Source of the DNA: Ochromonadaceae sp. CCMP2298
Taxonomy: Eukaryota; Sar; Synurophyceae; Ochromonadales; Ochromonadaceae
NCBI GenBank assembly: GCA_026770595.1
Contig: MU633611.1
Span: 15,603 to 33,431 of the forward strand
Direction of reading: 5' to 3'
DNA length: 17,829 bases
Numbering within the stretch: position 1 is the stretch's first letter; each line of letters begins with the position of its first letter. The translations under genes were made by a program, and so were the position numbers. The notes beneath the pieces were generated by a model. The model made no database searches, was not told the origin of the DNA, and was given only the letters and a program-made list of their open reading frames with translations. This document shows, in pieces, positions 10,601 through 17,159 of the stretch.

Positions 10601-11856
10601 CAGAGTCCCTACCTGTGGGTGGGGGTCAGTATGGTGTGTTTTTCGGTGGGCGTTTCGGGGTCAATAAGCTGCATTATTCGGTCCAGCCCAGTGTACGGCC
10701 TGGGCCGCTCAGGTGAGAGGGGTAGAGGGTTTCATACACATTAATAGTATAGAGGGTTTTATACACATTTATAGTATAAAGAGAGGGGGTTAGTATCTAT
10801 TTATAGTATAGATGGGGTTAATATCTTTTTATAGTATAGAAAGAGGGGGTTAATATACCATGCCCTGGGCTGCTCAGGCGTGCATATATATGTGTGTGTA
10901 TTAATCCCCCTCCTATACTGTAAATGAATATTAACCCCCTCCTATACTTTAATGTGTCAGCCCTTTATATTAATACGTATTAATATGTATTCAACCCTCT
11001 TTTTAGCCTCAATAATATGTATTAAACCCTCTTTTAACCCTCAATAATATTTATTAAAACCTCTTTTAACCCTCAATAATATGTAATAAACCCTCTTTTA
11101 ACCCTCAATAATATGTATTAAACCCTCTTTTAACCCTCAATAATATGTAATAAACCCTCTTTTAAACCTCAATAATATGTATTAAACCCTCTTTTAACCC
11201 TCAATATGTATCAAACCCTCCTAGGCGAAGTGCAGATATTCTCCTCCGGGGGGCGCGATCAGTTCGTGCTGGAGGGGGTGGTGGTGGTACTAATGACCCT
11301 GGGGGCGGCCCTGTCAGCCCACCTTACCTCCCGAGCGACCTATATAAAGTTCCCGCTCGTGAGGCATCTGCTGGTGCTGCTGAGCATGGCCGTGTGTGCC
11401 ACGCTTTTCACCCATATATTCCAAGTGTACGTTATCAAAACACCCTGGTATACGCTAAAAGACACGATGCCACCAGAGGTGAGTTACTTGCTATACAAAC
11501 TATACAAACAAAACAAATACTGTTCATATATGCGTATATAAATATACATGCATACATACATAAATACAAACATACATACATTTATATATACTTAGATACA
11601 TATATACTTCCATACATATATATTCATATATACTAACATACATATAAACATACATATATACTTACATACAATTATATATACATACATACAGCTGCACGCG
11701 TGGATGGCCGCAAACGTGAAAAAGTCCTCCTCTCTCTTCAAAAGACTATTCCGCGTATCGCAGATCTGGCTAGAGTCCAAGGATTTGAGTGGGTTTTATA
11801 GGAAGTTCAAGCTGCTCGTGGTGGACTATATAATGCGCTCGGATTTGAAAAAATAG
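7669..11856 (+). CDS. OST3: OST3/OST6 family oligosaccharyltransferase subunit
   Basis: Nine exons join in frame to 392 aa plus TAG: 7669-7860, 8063-8175, 8516-8609, 9251-9310, 9690-9753, 10157-10240, 10560-10712, 11225-11478, 11692-11856. Order: signal peptide (1-17), Lys/Ala-rich linker, then a lumenal thioredoxin-like domain starting VVMFTATAPQYQCGVC with the redox CxxC at 77-80, then four membrane segments (about 181-203, 221-243, 268-288, 300-325). This is the OST3/OST6 (animal MAGT1/TUSC3) plan: the subunit forms mixed disulfides with acceptor proteins in the ER lumen so that oligosaccharyltransferase can N-glycosylate nearby sites. After the fourth membrane segment there is a basic tail of about 65 residues ending SDLKK, longer than I expect for the family. 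OST3 versus OST6 cannot be told apart here. Two introns contain second copies of the preceding exon end, two hold no AG before the acceptor. Confidence 0.92.
7865..7990. repeat. G-rich purine repeats in OST3/6 intron 1
   Basis: GGGAGT and GGGAGC hexamers followed by AGAGGGGAC and GGAGGGGGC units begin right after the GTAAGG donor. The sense strand is G-rich, the opposite of the C-rich introns further on. It could form G-quadruplexes in the RNA. Confidence 0.85.
8176..8515 (+). repeat. Minisatellite filling OST3/6 intron 2, free of AG
   Basis: The whole intron is a tandem array of about 11 units of 27-29 bases with core ACCACAAACGTATTAAACCC and a CT-rich spacer. There is no AG dinucleotide anywhere between the donor and the acceptor at 8514-8515. 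Confidence 0.9.
8703..8745 (+). repeat. Diverged copy of exon 3 end in OST3/6 intron 3
   Basis: It aligns with 8573-8618, the 3' end of exon 3 and its donor: both share ATGGGATTGG, then a short divergent part, then AAGGT and a GGGAG tail, with a 2-3-base gap. Identity is about 80% by eye, so it looks older than the other copies. It keeps a GT at the donor position. Confidence 0.7.
8845..8930. repeat. GGGTAGGGGAGTGAGA minisatellite, intron 3 of OST3/6
   Basis: About five units of 16-17 bases, G-rich on the sense strand, lie in the first half of the intron. The second half is C- and A-rich, so the two halves could partly pair. Confidence 0.85.
9409..9435 (+). repeat. Exact copy of exon 4 end with donor in OST3/6 intron 4
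   Basis: These 27 bases are identical to 9287-9313: the last 24 bases of exon 4 plus GTA of the donor. The copy is 122 bases downstream and keeps a usable-looking GTAACT donor. If it were used, the extended exon would meet an in-frame TGA at 9413-9415, truncating the protein in the lumenal domain before any membrane segment. Confidence 0.92.
9754..10156 (+). repeat. AG-free repetitive intron 5 of OST3/6
   Basis: The intron is 403 bases made of degenerate units: TATACTATAATGTG then CATTAAACCCC and a C/T tract. No AG occurs before the acceptor at 10155-10156. Confidence 0.9.
10241..10500 (+). repeat. Same unit family in OST3/6 intron 6
   Basis: Seven or more degenerate units of the form AATGTGTAT-TAAACCCCCTC follow the GTACGT donor. 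Only one AG (about 10488) occurs before the real acceptor at 10558-10559. Confidence 0.85.
10745..11222 (+). repeat. Inverted then direct unit arrays in OST3/6 intron 7
   Basis: The first part (about 10745-10857) carries the intron unit reversed (GAGGGGGTTAATAT, TATAGTATAG). The second part (10899-11222) carries it in sense, ending in about seven 32-base units with core AATAATATGTATTAAACCC. The reversed and sense units can pair, for example 10831-10857 with 10899-10920. A short, diverged copy of the exon 7 end (10863-10878) lies in the loop. Confidence 0.8.
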
Positions 11857-12457
11857 GCAAATGGTCACAAAATAGGCATACAATGGTCACAAAATAGGCA
11901 CATAGGGGGTTGCAAAATAGGCAGGGAGGTTTAGATATAGGCGTGGGATAAATAGGTAGTGGTTGAGGTAGTTGAGATACTAATGCTTTGCCACATTTTG
12001 ATAGCATGGGGGCGTAGGGGTGCAGTTAGGTTGGGGGGGCTGAGTAGGGTATGAGGGGGGGTATAGGGAAATAGTGTGGGTAGGTATGAGGGGAGGGTAG
12101 GGGCAAAGTGGGGGTAGGGAAGTGATATGAGGGGGGGGCAATTTTAAAATCCTCGTAATTCAGGAAATAAACACAAATAATCCCATACTTGACGCTTTTT
12201 ACATGGGTTTTTACAGCAGCTCTGGCTCAGACAGTTGGGTTTTATATCATTACGACATTATGTGACAAGGATAGGATTAGATAGAGAGGGTGGGGGGGGG
12301 GGGGGGAGGGTAGAATAAGAGGAGATTGAGTAGTGGGAGTGTGGAGAGAGGGAGTGGGGAGGGTAGAATAGGAGGGAAAGGAAGAGTCGCGGGGTGTGTG
12401 GGAGTGGTGAGGGTAGAATAGGTAGGAGGGAGAGAGAGTATATATAGGAAGAGTGTA
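11857..12457. other. Convergent 3' intergenic region, G-rich repeats, no gene seen
   Basis: It lies between the stop of OST3/6 (11856) and the stop of the phosphatase-like gene (12458, minus). It begins with CAAAATAGGCA repeats and continues G-rich, with GGGTAGAATAGG units at 12305-12425 and a 15-base G run at 12292. Both 3' UTRs must lie here. An AATAAA at 12166-12171 is a possible OST3/6 polyadenylation signal. Confidence 0.6.
12166..12171 (+). other. Candidate AATAAA polyadenylation signal for OST3/6
   Basis: A canonical hexamer lies 310 bases after the OST3/6 stop. It is the only clear one on this strand before the convergent gene; polyadenylation signals in this lineage may be non-canonical. 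Confidence 0.3.
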
Positions 12458-14892
12458 CTATACCCCAAGGGGGTTATCTGTAGGGAGATCCGCGAAAGTG
12501 ACCGCAGATGTAGGGGTAGGTTTGGGGGTGGGGGTAGGGGCAGCAGCAGTAGGGGTAGTAGGGGTAGGGGTAGGGGTAGTAGGGGTAGTAGCAGTAGGGG
12601 TAGCAGTAGTAGCATCAGCAGTTGTGTCTATTTTAGTATCTATTTTAGCATCCACGTCCGTTTTTTCCGCCTTCGCGTCGATTTTCGCCTCTTTATCTGC
12701 CCTATTTTTGTCGCCTCTGTCCGTTTTTGCTTCATTTCCTCTCTCCGTTTTTGCTTCTTTGTCCTTTGGCTCTTTTGCCTCTTTATCCTTTGCGTCTTTG
12801 GCCTCCACCTTGGCCCGCACCCGCACCCCCTGCACCTGAGCGGTGCGGTCACCCCCCCACAGCCATCTGCAGTGGGGATTATATATATGTATGTATGTAT
12901 ATATGTATATATGTATATATGTATATATGTATATATGTATATATATGTTAGCATGTGGGGGTGTGGGGATGTGGGAAAAAAAAGTAATTAAACATGGGGG
13001 ATACTGATACGCACACATATACACAGTATACTCTATGCACTCTCGACACTGTATACCATAACTGATATAACTGATATAACTGATATAACTGATATAACTG
13101 ATATAACTGATATAACTGATATAACTGATATAACTGATATAACTGATATAACTGATATAAATAATATAACTTACACTATTAACCACATAAAACCCATAAA
13201 AAAAACCTATAACCCTATTTCTACTCACTTTGGCATGCTCTCTGGCAGCAACACGTTCCCACACTTGCCCGCGAAGGCCTCCAGCTCCTTGGTGCCCCGC
13301 TCCACCTCCGATGCGGGAATAGGGGACCGAAACGCAACCTGGGAATGTGTATGTGTGTATGTGTATGTGTGTGTGTGTGTGTTTGTGTGTGTGTATATGT
13401 GTGTGTGTGACGAATTAGCAAATGTATGTATGTATGTTTATGTGTTTAGGTGTGTATGTGTGTATGTATGCGTGTATGTATGTATGTATGTATGTATGTA
13501 TGTATGTATGTGCGTGTATATGTTTATATGTTTATGTGTGTATGTGTGTATATGTATGTATGTAACTATGTATGCATGTATGTGTATGTATGTATATGTG
13601 TATTTGTGTGTATATGTATGTGTAACGGATTAGCATGCGTGAGTAGTTCGAATGGCTACACCTTACATCTTCCATACAACATCACATAATAGCCCTAACA
13701 ACAAACACCCCACAAACCCCACACACCCCACACACCAAACATCCCACACACCCCACAAACCCCACACAACCCACACAACCCCACACGTCACCCTAGATTG
13801 CTCACACAGACACCCACACCCACCTGATACCGCCAGAACTCAGACAGACAGTACAGGGGGGCCCAGCCCTGCAGCCGGCGCAGCAGCAGCACCACCAGGG
13901 AAGAGATGCGTCTACCCAAGCAGTGCACACGGGAAAATGGGAATATGGGAATATGGGAATATGGGAATATGGGAATATGGAGATAGGGGAGTATGGGAAT
14001 GTGCGGTAAATGATGGAGAAATTGATACTGGAGTTGTGAGATAGTGGGATAAAAAGCATTTATCAGATATAACCTATAAACCCTACACACCCTTTAAACC
14101 CTATACACCCTAACCCTCACTCACCTGCCGTCCAAGCAGTGCACGTACACGGGGTGGGTTTTGGCCTCCACACACACCTAGGCGGAGAGGGTTTTAGGAG
14201 AAGAGAGGGTTGTGAAAAGAGAGGGTTGGGGGGAGGACGAGAGAGGGTTGTGGGCAGGAGGAGAGAGGGTTGGGGGGAGGAGGAGAGAGGGTTGGGGGGA
14301 GGAGGAGAGAGGGTTGGGGGGAGGAGAAGAGAGGGTGAGGAGAGTGGGTAGTAGTAGTAGTAATCAATGGTAGAGAGAATGCTGCTAGAATACAGCCTAT
14401 CTCCTCTGACTATATGTATCAGCCTCTAAGCATATAAGGAGGTGACAGTATGTATAACCAATGCCCTTTCCGCCAATACATGGGGCTGCTTACATTGCAT
14501 TGGTGATCTATATACATATTTACGTACATATATTCATATATATACACATGGACACATATACACATATACATATATACACATATACACGTATACATATATA
14601 CATACATGCATATGTCCACACTTACATTGACCGCATTGATGATCGTCTCCTGCAACCCCTCGCTCAGCGGACACAGCCTCGTGACCTGCAGATGCACCAA
14701 CTGTATACCCGCCATATCTGCGAACAGCACAAGGTCAGCTGTGGGCGGCTCGGGTGTGAGTGATACGATTGTCTTCAACTGTAGTCGGGACAAAAAGCGA
14801 AAGTTGCGCAGGGTGGGGTAGGCGCCACGCGAGACGCCGGGGTTTACGTAGGCGAAGCGCGTGGGGGGTGTGAGGCTAGTTTGGCTGTCCAT
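12458..14892 (-). CDS. Oca/Siw14-type tyrosine-phosphatase-like protein
   Basis: Five exons join in frame on the minus strand to 308 aa plus TAG: 14892-14626, 14177-14125, 13911-13824, 13338-13229, 12866-12458. Residues 10-50 (TRFAYVNPGVSRGAYPTLRN then FRFLSRLQLKTIVSLTPE) are the N-terminal signature of the PFA-DSP family (Pfam Y_phosphatase2; yeast Siw14 and Oca proteins), some of which cleave inositol pyrophosphates. The P-loop region is VHCLDGRRISSLVV at 101-114, split by intron 2 within codon 107. The cysteine is kept (C103), but the arginine expected six places later is Ile; arginines lie at +4 and +5. Catalysis is therefore uncertain. GWAPLYCLSEFWRYQ and WLWGGDRTAQ follow. The last 120 residues are low complexity: Lys/Glu/Ala/Asp repeats, then Thr/Pro repeats. 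The gene is divergent from the adaptor-like gene and convergent with OST3/6. Confidence 0.85.
12514..12620. repeat. Minisatellite within the phosphatase-like coding exon
   Basis: GGGGTAGTAGGGGTAGG-type units (plus strand) translate on the minus strand into the Thr/Pro/Ala-rich tail. The repeat stays in frame with no stop, so it is part of the protein. Confidence 0.8.
12890..12950. repeat. (TATATATG)n array in intron 4 of the phosphatase-like gene
   Basis: ATGTATAT octamer units lie close to the acceptor of exon 5 (12867). Confidence 0.85.
13072..13160. repeat. (CTGATATAA)n nonamer array
   Basis: About ten perfect 9-base copies lie in intron 4 of the phosphatase-like gene. Read in one frame they give an apparent Ile-Ser-Tyr repeat protein, which is a repeat artefact. 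Confidence 0.95.
13345..13625. repeat. (TG)n and (TATG)n arrays
   Basis: Long mixed GT, GTAT and TATG arrays lie in intron 3 of the phosphatase-like gene. Within them GAATTAGCAAATG (13411) and GGATTAGCATGCG (13627) mark a larger repeated segment. Confidence 0.85.
13916..13928 (-). repeat. P-loop exon end repeated at the end of intron 2
   Basis: On the minus strand GTGCACTGCTTGG occurs at the end of exon 2 (14144-14132), coding V-H-C-L plus the start of the Asp codon's neighbour, and again at the 3' end of intron 2 just before the GTAG acceptor (13913-13912). The splice junctions lie at matching places in both copies, as expected for an intron made by tandem duplication. Confidence 0.75.
13935..13985. 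repeat. (GGGAATAT)n octamer array
   Basis: Six or so units lie in intron 2 of the phosphatase-like gene. In sense they read CCCATATT, close to the acceptor. Confidence 0.9.
14182..14345. repeat. AGAGAGGGTTGGGGGGAGG minisatellite
   Basis: Six to seven units of about 20-25 bases lie in intron 1 of the phosphatase-like gene next to the acceptor of exon 2. In sense the array is a long C/T-rich tract. Confidence 0.85.
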
Positions 14893-15040
14893 GGTGTGTG
14901 GGTGTGTGGGTGTGTGAATGTGTGGGTGTGTGGGTGTGTGGGTGTGTGGGTGTGTGGGTGTGTGGGTGTGTGGGTGTGTGGGTGTGCAGATACACGCTGG
15001 GGGCCTGCGCCTCTCAGCTTCCTCTGGCTCTCTCCTCTGA

Positions 15041-15086
<46 letters not shown>

Positions 15087-15307
15087 GCTGCACCACAATG
15101 CAGGGATCCTTCTCGTCGTGTCTGCCACGAATGGCCGCTCTGTCGCATCGCAAGCCAACCGGAATCAACCTCAGATTCCGGGATTTCAACTCGATCCAAA
15201 ATATTTTCAATGAGGCATCTCTATTATCCGACTTCTCTTTTTCCGATTAGAAAAGGGGGAACAGGGGGAATAAAACGTCTGTCGGGGATTTTCGGTCGGA
15301 GTTTTGC
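14893..15307 (-). promoter_or_regulatory. Leader and upstream region of the phosphatase-like gene
   Basis: Immediately before the ATG (14892) lies an array of GGGTGTGT units (14893-14985), then a (CT)n run at 15043-15084, read as GA repeats in sense. Beyond it are the blocks shared with the decayed copy at 4012-4299: GAGCGGCCATTCG-like, AATATTTTGGATCGAG and GATGCCTCATTGA. These shared blocks are the best candidates for functional promoter sequence, though recent duplication explains them equally well. Confidence 0.5.
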
Positions 15308-15401
15308 CGAAGATTGGTAAAAATTAGGATTGCCAAAGTTCATCTGCAGTACTGCAGTACTGCAGATGAACTTTGGCAATCCTAATTTTTACCAATCTTC
15401 G
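15308..15401. repeat. 94-bp perfect palindrome without spacer
   Basis: Bases 15308-15354 are the exact reverse complement of 15355-15401, with no loop. The centre is CTGCAGTACTGCAGTACTGCAG. Such a structure is rare in intact genomes and is either a foldback-type mobile element remnant or an assembly or fold-back read artefact. Confidence 0.95.
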
Positions 15402-15430
15402 ACCCCCACCTCTACTTAGAGGTGGGGGTC
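15401..15430. repeat. Hairpin of two abutting element ends
   Basis: GACCCCCACCTCT, a four-base loop ACTT, then AGAGGTGGGGGTC: a 13-bp perfect stem. The right arm is the terminal repeat of the element at 15417-15715, so the left arm looks like the end of a second, oppositely oriented element. Confidence 0.85.
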
Positions 15431-15715
15431 GGGGTTCGGAACCCGGTCCGAACCGGTCCCGACCGGTCCGACCGGACCGGGTTCGGGTCCGCCCCTGAAA
15501 CCTGGTCCTCCGAAAAACGTTCAAAACACGGCATTTTTGTCAGTTTTCCGACGGGGACTTCAGGGGACCCCTCAAAACCCCTGTTTTTGTGCTGCCAAAT
15601 ATCATTTTACCCAACACAAATATGGGACCTTTTGGACGGGACGGGTCGGGCCGATCGGGTCTGGAAGGCCAGACCGGGTCGGGTGTTCGGGTTTGGACCC
15701 CGACCCCCAGCTCTA
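15417..15715. mobile_element. Candidate MITE with 19-bp terminal inverted repeats
   Basis: The left end TAGAGGTGGGGGTCGGGGT and the reverse complement of the right end TAGAGCTGGGGGTCGGGGT match at 18 of 19 bases. The 299-bp interior is non-coding, rich in CCGGTCCGACC and GGGTCGGG strings with self-complementary blocks just inside each end. No 8-bp target duplication is seen; if TA is the duplication, the element is 15419-15713. TAGAG...CTCTA ends resemble hAT-type termini, but no transposase is present. It sits between two divergent genes. Confidence 0.65.
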
Positions 15716-15898
15716 ATCTGCAGGGATCCACGCAAAGGAGGCGCATTCTCCCCAAGCGGGCGCTCGTCTTTTGTTGAGCGGGATCAGCTCTGTGGAGCGC
15801 TTCCAGCCACCGCCACCGCCACAGTCACTGCCACTGCTACCACTGCCTCTCGGCCGGCTCCGTACCCTACCCACATTCTCTAAAGCCCAGAGACGACC
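15716..15898 (+). promoter_or_regulatory. Upstream region and leader of the adaptor-like gene
   Basis: GC-rich with CCACCGCCACAG- and CACTGCCAC-type repeats and no obvious TATA box. It contains TGCAGGGATCC (15719-15729), also present at 15100-15110 on the other side of the palindrome and element. No coding exon was found here. Confidence 0.4.
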
Positions 15899-17159
15899 AT
15901 GCCCGTGCACTCTCTGATCTTCATCAACACAACGGGCAACGTGCTGTACGCCAAGTACTTCCAAGACACCTCCGTGCGCGTGTTGTTCGAGAACCTGCTG
16001 TTCAAAGCCACCTCTCCTAACTGGTACACACACACACATACACACATAAGAGCATATATATTGATGATAAGAGCATACATTAGCATACATGTTGATGATT
16101 CACACATCCTCCTCCCTCTTCACCCTCCCACCCCTCCCACCCATCTCTAACCTCCCCCACACTTACTCATACTGCCCTGCTCTGCTGTAAGGTACCGGGT
16201 AACCGCCACGCCCAGGTGCGTGGGCATCGGGCAGGTACGCTGGCACTATTTGATTATATTATTCATTAAATCTATTAGAATATATGTAATATGTATTACA
16301 TTATATTATGTACACTATTTATTTACTGTACAGTATATTTTATATGTACACCTGGATCGTATACTCATATGACCAAATCCGATGCATTCGCCCTGCCTCT
16401 TAATCCCTTTCTCTCTGCCCTCCCTCCTAACCCCTCTCTCTTTGCCCTCCCTCTTAATCCCTTTCTCTTTGCCCTCTGTGCATCTTTCTCCCACAGGTGC
16501 GTGTGGTGTACCAGCTAATGGGCAATATCATCGCCTTCGCGGGGGGCACGGATGACGTGGACGAGAGCACGTGTAAGCATATACCGTGTGTATGTGTGTA
16601 TGTATGTATGTGTGTGTGTGTGTGTGTATGCATATATATGTATGTGTATGTATGTATGTATGTATGCATCTATGTATGTATGTATGTATCTATGTATCTA
16701 TGTATCTATGCACCCTGTATCTGTACCTGTTCTTATATTGTGTCCCTGCCTATCCTCCTTCTGTCCTTCTGTCCTTCTGTCCTTATATCCTTATGTCCTT
16801 CTGTCCTCATGTCCTTATGTACTCCTATCCTCCTACTCTGTCTGCTCTGTGCTCTCGCTAGACATAACCTCCCCTCCCTCTATAATTTATATTAAACCCC
16901 CTCCCTCTATACCAAAATGTGTATTAAACCCCCTCCTTCTACACGAAAATGTGTACTAAACCCAGTGGCGGAGGTTCTGGTCGCCGTGGAGCGCGTGCTG
17001 GTGGAGGTCATCGGCGACCGCGTTACAGAGTCAGGATTACTTATTCCTGACAACTACGGTAAGTTCGTCGTGTCTGTTGACGACATGATGCCGCAGGGTG
17101 TGGTGGATACGCTGGATGCGGTGCTGATTGCGAAGCTGAGCAAGCTAAAGCCACTGTAG
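15899..17159 (+). CDS. Longin-fold adaptor-like protein, TSET/TPLATE LOLITA-like
   Basis: Four exons join in frame to 145 aa plus TAG: 15899-16023, 16192-16234, 16497-16572, 16966-17159. The N-terminus MPVHSLIFINTTGNVLYAKYF is a longin/SNARE-like first strand and turn of the type found in adaptor sigma, zeta-COP and related small subunits. The later part (VRVVYQLMGNIIAFAGGTDD, then ESTLAEVLVAVERVLVEVIG, then the LIPDNYGKFVVSVDDMMPQG region, ending KLSKLKPL) resembles, from memory, the plant TPLATE/TSET sigma-like subunit LOLITA more than AP sigma subunits. That complex acts at membranes in endocytic traffic. The last exon contains an internal GTAAGT (17059-17064) that is evidently not used. 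Other longin small subunits remain possible. Confidence 0.8.
16395..16480 (+). repeat. Tandem CT-rich units at an acceptor
   Basis: About three units with core CTCTTAATCCCTTTCTCT and GCCCTCCCTC precede the acceptor of exon 3 of the adaptor-like gene (16495-16496). Each unit again looks like a branch site (TTAAT) plus a pyrimidine tract. Confidence 0.8.
16590..16835. repeat. (TATG)n and CCTTCTGT arrays in intron 3
   Basis: GT/TATG microsatellites at 16590-16710 are followed by repeats of CCTTCTGT and CCTTATGT (16757-16830) in the last intron of the adaptor-like gene. Confidence 0.85.

Noticed and set aside
12867-13228. Long open frame with Ile-Ser-Tyr and Tyr-Ile repeats continuing upstream of the phosphatase last exon
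   Set aside because: It is the translation of the CTGATATAA and ATGTATAT arrays; a good acceptor at 12867-12868 and matching phase place this in an intron.
3910-13713. Longer N-terminus for protein A from in-frame ATGs at 3910, 3877 or 3859
   Set aside because: The signal peptide begins at the ATG at 3712 and the extra residues are polar and leader-like; the sister protein B also starts directly with its signal peptide. (The interval meant is 3713-3910.)
14085-14125. CCCTAACCCT-like telomeric motif
   Set aside because: Only one or two degenerate copies lie within an intron; no telomeric array.
14893-15213. Open frames on the plus strand through the GTGTGTGG and CT arrays
   Set aside because: Low-complexity translations antisense to a recognised gene's leader, with no domain or splice support.
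16213-16506. CAGGTGCGTG present in exon 2 and again at the exon 3 acceptor of the adaptor-like gene, suggesting another duplication intron
   Set aside because: Only ten bases match and the splice junctions do not lie at corresponding positions; chance is adequate.
17059-17064. GTAAGT donor inside the last exon of the adaptor-like gene
   Set aside because: The frame runs through it to a natural stop, the protein sequence is family-like on both sides, and no needed acceptor follows.
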